Source: WHSW01 sp963767285 (GTDB taxonomy: Bacteria > Actinomycetota > Thermoleophilia > Solirubrobacterales > 70-9). Taken from it: a DNA stretch of 64,000 bases. A model generated the notes under the pieces. That model saw only the letters and a program-made list of their open reading frames with translations, was not told where the DNA came from and ran no database searches. This document shows positions 31,241 to 41,448 of this stretch, in pieces (positions within the stretch are counted from its first letter, which is position 1; each line of letters begins with the position of its first letter). The DNA lies in contig CAVYDJ010000003.1 of assembly GCA_963767285.1 (NCBI GenBank), positions 372,001 through 436,000 on the forward strand, written 5' to 3'. The position numbers and the translations under genes were made by a program.

Positions 31241-32560
31241 CTAGCCGCGCTTCTCGACGACCTTGAAGCTGCGGCTGGCGGCGGTCGCGTCCTTCAGCCC
31301 GCTCGCGGAGGCGGCAACCTCGAACGTGTAGCGGCCGGGCTTGACCTTGAACGTGGCCGGCGAGGTGCACGGCTTGGGTTGCGGGTCCTTGCCCCTCTTC
31401 GTCAGCGCGCATTCGAAGGTCGCGCCGGCCGTCGCCGAGCTGAATTCGAACTTCACCTTGACCTTCGACCTGGAGGTCTTGACCTTCTTCCCGGGCGCCT
31501 TGTCGAGCGTGGTCTCGGGCGCGATCGGGGTCGGATCGGTGGGGTCGGGTGTCGGGTCGGGTGTCGGGTCGGGTGTCGGGTCCGGCGTCACGGGAGGGTC
31601 GACCCCGGATACGCGAACCACTCCGTCCGGGATGTCGATCGTCACCCAGAGCGTGTTCTGAGGCCCGGTCGCGATTTTGCGGGGGCCGAGCGTGTTCCCC
31701 GGCGCGAACCCTCCCAGCATGGTCGCGTTCCCGTCCGGGGTGAGCCGGAGCAGGTCGTTGCCGCTGGTCCGAGCGATCCAGTACGCCCCGTCCTGGCCAA
31801 ACGTGGCGCCGAACGGGTCGGTGTTCGCGAGCGGCGTCGTCTGTGGAGAACCACCCGGCGTGATTCGACCGACGGTCATCGGATCGGTGAGCGGGTTGGC
31901 GTACGCCACCTGGCCGTTTGGGCCCGCGGCAACGTCCTGAGGGCCACCACCCGTCGGATACGACACCGTCACCGGCGGATTGGCCACCGTTGCGCTGATC
32001 ACGTTGCCGCCGCCGTCCGCGATCCAAAGCAGCCCGTCGCTGCCGGTGGTCATGCCTTTCGGGGCGGTGATCGCGGCGACGTTGTGCTGCGTCGGCGCCG
32101 CCGGCGTCGCGGGCGGGACCCTGATCAGCTTGCCGGTCGCGGCGAACCAGAGGTTCCCATCCTGCCCCACGGTAATCCCCTGTCCGCCGGCGACGCCGTA
32201 GCTGAACTGGTCGGCGGCGTTCGGATTGCCCGGCGGGATCCTGATCACGCCTCCGCCCTGGGCCGCCCACAGGTTGCCGTCCGGACCGGCGACGATCCCG
32301 CTCGCGGGGGCCGCCATCCCGGGCGGTGCGAACTTCATCGCGGTGCCGTCGGGCGTCATCCGCACGATCGCGTTTTCGCCCTGGACGGTGAGCCACATGT
32401 TCCCGTCGGGTCCCTGGGTGATCTCGTTGTTGGAGCCGACGTCCGTGCCCGCCGGCAGCGGGAACGCGGGATTGACGGTCGGGACGGCGGACGCCGTCGC
32501 GGGCACGATCAACATCGCCGCGACGAGGCCGCCCGCCAGCTTTGTCCTGGTCCCCCGCAC
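31241..32560 (-). CDS. secreted beta-propeller (Vgb/streptogramin-lyase-like) with Ig-like C-terminal domain
   Basis: This 439-residue protein has a signal peptide (ending PATASA). About residues 35-310 contain repeated GPDGNMW/GPDGNLW/GQDGNLWF/GSDGLLWIAD blades, as in virginiamycin B lyase and NHL-type propellers. A (DPTP)n linker (about 320-340) leads to a C-terminal Ig-like domain (PETTLDKAPGKKVKTSRSKV) of a kind often attached to secreted proteins here. The lyase catalytic His/Glu residues are not evident, so an extracellular binding or structural role is as likely as enzymatic. Confidence 0.8.
   Translation of the reverse strand: MRGTRTKLAGGLVAAMLIVPATASAVPTVNPAFPLPAGTDVGSNNEITQGPDGNMWLTVQGENAIVRMTPDGTAMKFAPPGMAAPASGIVAGPDGNLWAAQGGGVIRIPPGNPNAADQFSYGVAGGQGITVGQDGNLWFAATGKLIRVPPATPAAPTQHNVAAITAPKGMTTGSDGLLWIADGGGNVISATVANPPVTVSYPTGGGPQDVAAGPNGQVAYANPLTDPMTVGRITPGGSPQTTPLANTDPFGATFGQDGAYWIARTSGNDLLRLTPDGNATMLGGFAPGNTLGPRKIATGPQNTLWVTIDIPDGVVRVSGVDPPVTPDPTPDPTPDPTPDPTDPTPIAPETTLDKAPGKKVKTSRSKVKVKFEFSSATAGATFECALTKRGKDPQPKPCTSPATFKVKPGRYTFEVAASASGLKDATAASRSFKVVEKRG
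31542..31589 (-). repeat. 12-nt tandem repeat encoding the DPTP linker
   Basis: Three perfect units GGGTCGGGTGTC and a fourth with two changes lie in tandem within the beta-propeller gene. They encode the Asp-Pro-Thr-Pro linker and preserve frame, so copy number may vary among strains. Confidence 0.85.
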
Positions 32561-32593
32561 TCCGGCGATTCTATGTCAAGGAGACGGCCGGGT

Positions 32594-34876
<2,283 letters not shown>

Positions 34877-34892
34877 GGGGGGGTTCCTTTGG

Positions 34893-34919
34893 CTTCTGAA
34901 GCAGCTTTACTTTCTGAAG
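34893..34919 (-). promoter_or_regulatory. direct repeat CTTCAGAA upstream of lon
   Basis: CTTCAGAA occurs twice on the minus strand (34912-34919 and 34894-34901), about two helical turns apart; the second extends to the palindrome CTTCAGAAG. They sit 16-45 nt upstream of the lon start, where a regulator of the protease would bind. The sequence is seen; the regulator is unknown and it is not a known heat-shock operator. Confidence 0.35.
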
Positions 34920-34987
34920 TGATGGTAGCGGCTGGACGCCTGCACGCCGCTTGAGCGGAAACGGGTCTCGCGGCTGCTATATCGCCG

Positions 34988-35128
34988 TTGAGCGCCGTCT
35001 GCGCACGGGTCACCGACCTGACCACGTTCTCCAATTCCCTCGGTACCGCCGTTTCGGGGATCGAGCTCGACGGGACGATCCCCGCGCTGCCGACCGCTCT
35101 CAGCGCCTTCACCTGCCCCGCGTTCTAG
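34988..35128 (+). pseudogene. orphan C-terminal coding remnant before the dehydrogenase gene
   Basis: An open frame from TTG at 34988 to TAG at 35126-35128 encodes SAVCARVTDLTTFSNSLGTA and IELDGTIPALPTALSAFTCPAF with codon use like a real gene. It has no ribosome-binding site and the frame is closed by TGA shortly upstream. It looks like the tail of a lost secreted or Cys-containing protein, but could be a small gene. Confidence 0.3.
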
Positions 35129-35150
35129 CTCCCGGGATAGGGTCCGGGCC

Positions 35151-35942
35151 ATGGAGCTCGACGGCCGACACGCGGTGATCACGGGCGCCGCGGGCGGGAT
35201 CGGCTCGGCGCTGGCGCGCCGCTTCGCCGCCGAGGGCGCCACCGTAACCGCGTCCGACCTCGATCTGGCCGGCGCCGAGGCGGTTGCCGATGAGATCGAC
35301 GGCACCGCGCTTGCGGCCGACGTCGCCGATCCGGCGAGCATCGCGGCGCTCGTCGCCGGCGCCGCCGAGGCGAACGGCCCGATCGACCTCTTCTGGTCCA
35401 ACGCCGGCATCCCCGGTCCGAACGGGGGCCCCGAGGCCCCCGACGACGAATGGCAGGCGGCCTGGGACATCAACCTCATGTCGCACGTGTGGGCGGCTCG
35501 CGAGCTGCTGCCGGCGATGGTCGAGCGCGGCGAGGGCTACCTGGTCAGCACGGCGTCGGCCGCCGGGATCACGACTCAGGTCTCGGCCGCCGCCTACTCC
35601 GTCACCAAGCACGCGGCGGTGGCGCTCGCCGAGTGGCTGGCGATCACCTACGGAGACCGGGGGATCGCCGTCTCCTGCATGTGCCCGCAGGGGGTGCAGA
35701 CGGCGATGCTGGAGAGCGCCAAGGCCGAGCCGATCGGGGGCGCGCTGCTCGAGGCCGGCGGGATCATGGATCCCGACGAGGTCGCCGAGGTCGCCGTCGG
35801 GGCGATCCGCGAGGAGCGCTTCCTGATCCTGCCGCACCCGGAGGTCGCGAAGCACATGGCCTTTCGCGGCGCCGACCCCGAACGCTGGCAGGCGGGGATG
35901 CGCAAGGCCATAGCTGCGGTGCGCCCAGATCAGCGAAGCTGA
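35151..35942 (+). CDS. short-chain dehydrogenase/reductase (SDR)
   Basis: This 263-residue classical SDR has the cofactor motif TGAAGGIGSALARRF (about 11-25), Asp of DLDLAG suggesting NAD preference, NAG at about 84, and the catalytic Ser-Tyr-Lys in STASAAG and AYSVTKHA (Tyr about 149, Lys about 153). Substrate cannot be inferred. It stands alone, convergent with the following AlkZ-like gene. Confidence 0.92.
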   Translation: MELDGRHAVITGAAGGIGSALARRFAAEGATVTASDLDLAGAEAVADEIDGTALAADVADPASIAALVAGAAEANGPIDLFWSNAGIPGPNGGPEAPDDEWQAAWDINLMSHVWAARELLPAMVERGEGYLVSTASAAGITTQVSAAAYSVTKHAAVALAEWLAITYGDRGIAVSCMCPQGVQTAMLESAKAEPIGGALLEAGGIMDPDEVAEVAVGAIREERFLILPHPEVAKHMAFRGADPERWQAGMRKAIAAVRPDQRS

Positions 35943-35955
35943 TCGCCCCCCGTGT

Positions 35956-37119
35956 TCAGCCCAGCTGATCGAAGTCGTGGCCGAGCCAGTCGGCCATCGC
36001 GCGCAGCTCGGCGCTGAGCGCCTCGAGGGTGTGGGACGGCGCGTCATCTTCAAGGTGGACCGCCCGCGCCCGCAGTACACCCTCGCGGCGATCCGCCTTC
36101 AGGTCGACCCGGGCCACCAGCCGGTCGCCGAGCAGGAAGGGGAGCACGTAATAGCCGTGGCGGCGCTTCGGCGCCGGGACGTAGATCTCCAGCTTGAAGC
36201 GGAAGCCAAAGATGCGCTGGACGCGGCTGCGCTCCCAGAGCAGCGAGTCGAAGGGCCCGATCAGCGCCGCGGCGTCGACGCGCCGCGGGATCGTGGCCCC
36301 GGCGGCCAGGTAGCCCTGGGTCCGGCCCCAGCCCTCGACCTCGACCGGAAGCAGGTCGCCGGCGTCGACCAGCTCGGCGACGCGCAGCTTCGACTCGGCG
36401 GCCGGAAGGCGGAAGTAGTCGCGCAGGTCGCGCTCGGCGGCCACGCCCAGTGAGCGAGAGGCGATCCGGACCAGCTCGCGCTGCGCCTCGTCGGGCTCCG
36501 GCGTCGGCGCCGCCAGCACCTTCGCCGGCAGCACCCGCTCGGGAAGGTCGTACAAGCGCTCGAAGCGCCGCCGTCGCGCGCACGTCACCTGGCCGGACCA
36601 GAACAGCCATTCGAGCGCGCGCTTCGAGTCCGACCAATCCCACCACGGCCCGCTGCGGCGCGGCCGCTCGGCGGTCAGCTCCGAGGCGGCGATCGGTCCC
36701 CGCTCGCGGACCTGTGCGAGCACGTCGTCGACCAGGTCCGGACGGTCGCGCTTGATCCGCAGCATCCCGCCCCAGGCGTCGTGCTCCGCGCGGTCCATCC
36801 GCCAGCGCAGCAGGGGGTGGAGCTCGACCGGAAGCAGCGACGCCTCGTGGCCCCAGAACTCGAACAGCCGTCGCGGCGCCCGGTGCGACATCCGGTCGAG
36901 CAGCTCGTGGCGGTAGGGCCCGAGACGGCTGAACGCGGGCAGGTAGTGCGCCCGCTCGAGCACGTTGACCGAGTCGATCTGCAGCAGGCCGACGTCGCCG
37001 ATCACCCGGCGCAGGTCCCAGCCGTTCGGCTCAGCGTCGGGTCGCGGGCGCGCGAGGCCCTGCGCCGAGATCGCCAGCCGGCGAGCCTCGGAGATCGACA
37101 GTGACGCGCGGCGACGCAT
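35956..37119 (-). CDS. AlkZ/YcaQ-like winged-helix DNA glycosylase
   Basis: This 387-residue protein of the HTH_42/DUF1006 family has the catalytic-region motif LLQIDSVNVLERAHYL (about residues 45-60), which corresponds to the QxD variant of E. coli YcaQ, not the QxQ of AlkZ. YcaQ unhooks DNA interstrand crosslinks and excises alkylated purines. C-terminal parts HGYYVLPFLLGDRLVARVDL and LRARAVHLEDDA fit the family. With the ATL protein at 3202-3492 it suggests investment in alkylation repair. Confidence 0.85.
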   Translation of the reverse strand: MRRRASLSISEARRLAISAQGLARPRPDAEPNGWDLRRVIGDVGLLQIDSVNVLERAHYLPAFSRLGPYRHELLDRMSHRAPRRLFEFWGHEASLLPVELHPLLRWRMDRAEHDAWGGMLRIKRDRPDLVDDVLAQVRERGPIAASELTAERPRRSGPWWDWSDSKRALEWLFWSGQVTCARRRRFERLYDLPERVLPAKVLAAPTPEPDEAQRELVRIASRSLGVAAERDLRDYFRLPAAESKLRVAELVDAGDLLPVEVEGWGRTQGYLAAGATIPRRVDAAALIGPFDSLLWERSRVQRIFGFRFKLEIYVPAPKRRHGYYVLPFLLGDRLVARVDLKADRREGVLRARAVHLEDDAPSHTLEALSAELRAMADWLGHDFDQLG

Positions 37120-37146
37120 CGCCGCATCCTGCCGGAGATCCGGCGC

Positions 37147-38052
37147 TCAGCGACTCGCGATCTTCGCGTACAGCCCCGCGGCGGCCGTGCCGAGGTTGGT
37201 GCCGTACAGCAGGTCGGGCTCGTCGTTGTAGCCGTACGCGGTCACCGCGCCGATCGCGCCGGTCGAGGCGCCGATCCACGGGCCGCCACTCGAGCCGCCG
37301 CCCATGTCGCAGCCGATCGCGAACGGGAGCGGTCCCGACTTGCCAAAGCCCGGGTCGGACCCGGCGTACGGCGACTGGCAGTGCCAGAGCGCGTCGTCGA
37401 AGTAGCCGTCGGCCGGATAGCCGATCGCCTCCCAGTCCTGATCGACGGGCTGGTTGGCTCCGAACGGGATGCCGTAGCCGACCGCGGTCTGCACGCCGGT
37501 CCCGCCCGACCGCTTGATCTGCGCGGCGCCGTAGTCCATGTTGTCGTTCTTGTGCGTCCAGCCGTTGGAGGTCCACAGGACCTGCGCCGGCCAGCTCCCG
37601 TGCGGGCGAGCGCCTTGCTGGTAGCCCGGGACGAAGGTCCACTTCGACGCCCAGCGGCCGCGGGGGCCCATGTCGCGCAGGCAGTGGCTGGCGGTCCAGA
37701 CCAGGCGGGCGCTAGGCGCGTCGACGATCGCCGCCGAGCAGACGTAGCTGTAGCCGCCGAGGCGGAAGAAGACCTTGCCGACCGCCGGATATGGCAGCGC
37801 GTCCGGGCTGGGGACCGGCTCGGAGACGTAGAACGGGGCCTGGCGGGCGCGCCGGCGGGCTTCCCGCGTCGCGGCCGGGGCCTCGGCGGCCGGGGTCGCG
37901 GCCGGGATCGCGCGGCTCATCCGCTTCTCGGTCCAGTAGCCGCGAACGCCGTCGGCGTCGAGGCGGTGGTGATTGGCAGCCGACCCGAACGCCGCCGTCG
38001 CGGTGGCGAAGAACGCGCACACCGCCGCCGCCGTCAAAACCCTGCGCTTCAT
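37147..38052 (-). CDS. secreted trypsin-like serine protease (paralogue)
   Basis: This 301-residue protein has a signal peptide (AAAVCAFFATATAAFGSA), an Ala/Arg-rich propeptide-like stretch (45-75) and a catalytic triad with His in WTASHC (about 125), Asp in NMDYGAA (about 177) and Ser in GGGSSGGPW (about 257). Shared segments with 1763-3001 include DGVRGYWTEKRM versus AVRDYWTPERM, KVFF, WTFVPGYQ and the GGSSGG motif, so the two are paralogues; this one lacks the Asp/Gly repeats. AGGGGG precedes the ATG. Confidence 0.88.
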   Translation of the reverse strand: MKRRVLTAAAVCAFFATATAAFGSAANHHRLDADGVRGYWTEKRMSRAIPAATPAAEAPAATREARRRARQAPFYVSEPVPSPDALPYPAVGKVFFRLGGYSYVCSAAIVDAPSARLVWTASHCLRDMGPRGRWASKWTFVPGYQQGARPHGSWPAQVLWTSNGWTHKNDNMDYGAAQIKRSGGTGVQTAVGYGIPFGANQPVDQDWEAIGYPADGYFDDALWHCQSPYAGSDPGFGKSGPLPFAIGCDMGGGSSGGPWIGASTGAIGAVTAYGYNDEPDLLYGTNLGTAAAGLYAKIASR

Positions 38053-38206
38053 CTCCAGTACCCCCTACTCATCGATTCCCTGTCGGGTCAGGCATCGGCA
38101 GGCGCCGCCTGGCGCTGAAGCAATTCGGCGCATATATGAACTTCCGAGCGGACCGCAACTTTGGGTTTGCGGCGCGATCGTCGGCCCGATTTTGTAACCT
38201 CCCGCC

Positions 38207-38348
38207 CCGATAACCGGTAAAGCCGAATCTCGAAGCCAACCGGGCCAAGAGATCGGGGGACCCATCTGTTTGGGGCTAACTCGCCGCCTGAGGCGAGGGC
38301 GCAAGCTCTTTCAGCGCCAGCCCGTCAGCTAACCCCGTAGGCCGACGA
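38207..38348 (+). promoter_or_regulatory. cyclic-di-AMP riboswitch (ydaO-yuaA type)
   Basis: The leader of the M23 peptidase gene contains, in order, AAAGCCGAATC, CAACCGGGCCAAGAGATCGG, GGGGACCCA, TTGGGGCTAACTC, the stem CGCCGCCTGAGGCG, and the very characteristic CCCGTCAGCTAACCCCGTAG end. This order and the 3' signature match the ydaO class that binds c-di-AMP and, in actinobacteria, precedes cell-wall hydrolase genes (rpf, NlpC/P60, M23). Such switches turn genes off when c-di-AMP is high. Assignment is by pattern recognition; no covariance search was run. Confidence 0.85.
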
Positions 38349-38362
38349 AAGGGATTCGTAGG

Positions 38363-38890
38363 GTGATGAGGAAGACGTTTGCGGTTGGGGTGATGGTCGC
38401 GGCCTGCGGTTTCAGTGCGCAGGCGATCGCGGCGACGAGCGGCGGGATCGGCACCGGGAGCGGCGGGACGGGCTCTGCGTCGACAGAGGACGGCGTCTTC
38501 CCCATCCGCGGGAACCACAGCTACGGCGATGGCCTTGGCGCCGGCCGCGGCCACGATGGCGTGGACCTGATGGCCAAGTGCGGCAAGCCTGTGGTCGCCG
38601 CCCAGGCTGGGCGGGTCGAGCTGGTCGACTCCCACCCGTCGGCGGGCAACTACGTCGTCGTCGACGGCGTCGGCAAGGCGCCCGACACCGTCTACATGCA
38701 CCTTGCCGGGCGGCCCTCGGTCGACAAGCGCCAGGCGGTGAACGCCGGTGATCCGCTGGGCGCGGTCGGGCAGACCGGGAACGCCAGCACCTGCCACCTC
38801 CACTTCGAGATGTGGTCGGCGCCGGGCTACTACAGCGGCGGATCGGTGATCGACCCGCTGCCCTACCTGAAGCGCTGGGACAAGAACTAG
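38363..38890 (+). CDS. secreted M23-family metallopeptidase (LytM-like)
   Basis: This 175-residue protein has a signal peptide (VMVAACGFSAQAIAA), a short Gly/Ser linker and an M23 domain with the zinc ligands in HDGVD (His about 64, Asp about 68) and HLHFE (about 147-151). It should cut peptidoglycan cross-bridges or stems outside the cell. GTG at 38363 is used for spacing to AAAGGGA; an ATG follows directly. Expression is probably set by the c-di-AMP riboswitch immediately upstream. Confidence 0.92.
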   Translation: MMRKTFAVGVMVAACGFSAQAIAATSGGIGTGSGGTGSASTEDGVFPIRGNHSYGDGLGAGRGHDGVDLMAKCGKPVVAAQAGRVELVDSHPSAGNYVVVDGVGKAPDTVYMHLAGRPSVDKRQAVNAGDPLGAVGQTGNASTCHLHFEMWSAPGYYSGGSVIDPLPYLKRWDKN

Positions 38891-39336
38891 GCCGGAGCGC
38901 CTTCTTTTTCGCGCTCGCCCGAGGCGAGCTCGACCAGCTGCTTGTAGCGGATCTGCTGTCCCGCGGCGCCCCAATTGCCGTCGGTGACCTCGTTGATGAT
39001 CGTCCAGACGCGCAGGCCCTCGCTCTCGTCGAGGCCGGCGGCCCTCAGGACCGCCTCGTTGAACGACTCGACCAGGATGCCCTTGCGGCGGTCCGAGAGC
39101 GCGCCCTCGGGAACGGTCACCTGGACGCGGAAGCGCGGCTCCGCGCCGGGACGACCGCCGACCGCGATCGAGTCGGGATCGATCTCGTTCGCATAGACCC
39201 AGGTGATCGAGCGGAAGAACTCGGTGTCGGGAGCCTTCTCGGCGGCGAGCATGTTGGTCGCCAGCGCCTCCAGCAGCTCCTCGCGGGCGTCGGGGGTCAG
39301 CGATCCCTTCGGATACGTGAGCTCGAGCATCGGCAT
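38887..39336 (-). CDS. tautomerase-superfamily protein
   Basis: This 149-residue protein begins Met-Pro-Met, so that Pro would be the N-terminal catalytic base after Met removal, as in 4-oxalocrotonate tautomerase. It has two beta-alpha-beta halves (LELTYPKGSLTPDAREELLE and VQVTVPEGALSDRRKGILVE). That makes a fused, cis-CaaD/MSAD-like length. AGGAGG six bases before ATG is ideal. Its stop overlaps the M23 stop by 4 nt. Confidence 0.82.
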   Translation of the reverse strand: MPMLELTYPKGSLTPDAREELLEALATNMLAAEKAPDTEFFRSITWVYANEIDPDSIAVGGRPGAEPRFRVQVTVPEGALSDRRKGILVESFNEAVLRAAGLDESEGLRVWTIINEVTDGNWGAAGQQIRYKQLVELASGEREKEGAPA

Positions 39337-39401
39337 GGGTTTCCTCCTGGGCGGGGTCGGGATTACGCATCGTACGCCGGGTAGATGTGTTCGGGCAAGG
39401 A

Positions 39402-40485
39402 ATGAAGAATCGAATCCGATCCACAGCCATCGCGGCGGCAGTCCTCGCCGCCGTCCTCGCCGCGCCCTCGTCCGCGGCGCCCGGCAAGCGCTTCTTCGGC
39501 GTCGTGCCGCAGGACCACCTGACGCGCAGCGACTACCGCAAGATGGACAGGGCCGGCGTCGGGACCGTGCGCCTGTGGCTCAACTGGTCCGGGACGGACC
39601 CGGCCGCGCCCGTCGGCGACTACGACTTCAGCGCGTTCGACGGGGCGGTGGCCGCCGCGGCCCGCGAGCGAATCCGGATCCTGCCCTTCGTCTGGGGCAG
39701 CCCCGGGTGGGTGATCCGCAACCTCGACCGCCAGAAGTGCGGCTCGCACTGTCTCAGTTACGCGCCGAGCGGCAACAAGGCGCTGGCGGCCTGGCGCGAC
39801 TTCCTCGCCGCCGCGACGCGCCGCTACGGACCCGGTGGAACGTTCTGGGACGAGCATCCCCGCCTGCCGAAGGAGCCGATCGGCGACTGGCAGATCGGTA
39901 ACGAGCAGAACTCGCGCACCTTCTTCCGCCCCCGGGCGAAGCCCCGCGCCTACGCGAAGGTGCTGCGCAGTGCCTCGCGGGCGATCCAGGGCCGCGACCG
40001 CTCGGCCGAGATCATCCTGGGCGGGATGGCCGAGCTGGGGGGCTCGAGGAAGGCGACGCCCGGCTCGAAGTACCTGGCCCAGCTCTACCGCGTGAAGGGG
40101 ATCGAGCGCAGCTTCGACTCCGCGGCCGTTCATCCGTATGCGGCCAAGGCCGAGCGCGCCGTCGCGCAGGCAGGCGTCTTCCGCCGTGTGATGAACGCCG
40201 CCGGCGACCGGCACGGCGGCCTCTGGATCACGGAGAACGGCTGGAGCTCATCGACCGGCGCCAACCCGCTCGAGGTCGGTCCACAGCGACCAGGCCGAGC
40301 GACTCCGCCAGGCGCTCGGCGCCTATCGCTCCCAGCGCGGCAGCCTGAACCTCCACGGCGTGCTCTGGTACAGCTGGCGGGACTCCGCCAACGCCGCCTG
40401 CGCCTGGTGCGCGAGCTCCGGTCTGCTGACGAAGCGGGGTCGGCAGAAGCCGGCCTTTCGCGCCTTCAAGGCCGTGGCGCGCTAG
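39402..40485 (+). CDS. secreted glycoside hydrolase-like protein, frameshifted near 40280
   Basis: The product has a signal peptide (MKNRIRSTAIAAAVLAAVLA to SSAA) and a TIM-barrel hydrolase of GH39/GH5-like type: DRAGVGTVRLWLNW, GDWQIGNEQNS with the acid/base Glu (about 173), and WITENGWSS with the nucleophile Glu (about 275). After TGANPLEVG the frame is lost. The expected continuation SDQAERLRQALGAYRSQRGS then VLWYSWRDSANAACAWCASS and a C-terminal FKAVAR follow in another frame to TAG at 40483-40485. One extra base within 40278-40286 explains it. Confidence 0.75.
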
Positions 40486-40498
40486 CCGGCTCCGCCTG

Positions 40499-41383
40499 TC
40501 AGTCGCGCGGCAGGATGATGTGCTCGCAGGTGTCCCCCGTGCGACGCCTGTCGCTGTGATCGATGATCGCGGTGTCCTCCCCGGTGCCGCAGTTGATCTG
40601 GTCGGCTCCCCCGTCGCGGGCACGGATCCTGTCGTTGCCCGCCCCCGAAAAGATCCGGTCGTTTCCGCCCTCGTCGTAGATGCGGTCGCCCTCACGCCGT
40701 CCGCCGCGGTCGCTGCGGACCTCGTCGCCGGTGATGCTGCTGTTGCCGTCGCCATCCTGGATCGTGTCGCTGCTGAGCCCGCCGGAGATCTGGTTGTCCC
40801 CGTGCAGGTCGATGATGTTGTCGTTGCCGTCGCCGCCGTGTGAGCCGTCCGCGCCGTCACCGGCGCGCAGCGCGTCCCGCCCGGGCCCGCCGAGCAGGTT
40901 GTCCCGGCCGTCGGCCGAGCGCAGCTCGTCATCGCCCAGGCCGCCATCCACGCCCCAGCCGATGTCGGCGGTATATCCGCGCAGCCGATCGTCCCCGCGG
41001 CCGAACGTGACGATGATCGTCGGCACCCTGCCGATGATCGGCATCGGACTGCCGACCGAGGGCACCGGGCACCGGGCGGCGAAAGTCGGCGTCGCGCTCT
41101 CGAAGCCGGGACGGCAGTCGGGCTGGGCATCGATCGTCAGCAGGTCGAACTCGATCAGATCGATCGAGGTCGCGCTCGAATCCGGCATCGACTCGTCGGC
41201 GATGTTGCGGATGATGCCGAGGTCGCTGACCTCGCCCGCACCGGTCCGGTAGTCGATGCTGAGTCGCCCGTCGACCGGGTTGATGGTGGTGTGCACGGTC
41301 GAGCCCGAGGCAGCCGACGGCATCGTCGCGATCGCGACCACGACAATCGAACCGATGAGCGAGCGAGTTGCTCCCCCTCCCAT
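40499..41383 (-). CDS. secreted protein with RTX-like Asp/Gly repeats
   Basis: This 294-residue protein has a signal peptide (GSIVVVAIATMPSAASG), an N-terminal beta domain of unknown type (30-125) and about ten degenerate nonapeptides between 128 and 275 (GGPGRDALRAGDGADGSHGG, GGNDRIFSGAGNDRIRARDG). Such repeats form a calcium-bound parallel beta-roll outside the cell. One Cys pair is likely at the end (INCGTG, DTCEHI). Function unknown; probably structural or adhesive. Confidence 0.75.
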   Translation of the reverse strand: MGGGATRSLIGSIVVVAIATMPSAASGSTVHTTINPVDGRLSIDYRTGAGEVSDLGIIRNIADESMPDSSATSIDLIEFDLLTIDAQPDCRPGFESATPTFAARCPVPSVGSPMPIIGRVPTIIVTFGRGDDRLRGYTADIGWGVDGGLGDDELRSADGRDNLLGGPGRDALRAGDGADGSHGGDGNDNIIDLHGDNQISGGLSSDTIQDGDGNSSITGDEVRSDRGGRREGDRIYDEGGNDRIFSGAGNDRIRARDGGADQINCGTGEDTAIIDHSDRRRTGDTCEHIILPRD

Positions 41384-41448
41384 GAGGTCAGTCTCGCGCC
41401 GCGCGACCGGGGCGTCAAGGCCCCGGTCGTGTTCTCGTGGCTACTCGC

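Noticed and set aside
34877..34987. CIRCE or HAIR heat-shock operator before lon
   Set aside because: Only a lone CTTGAG half site occurs; the paired elements are absent.
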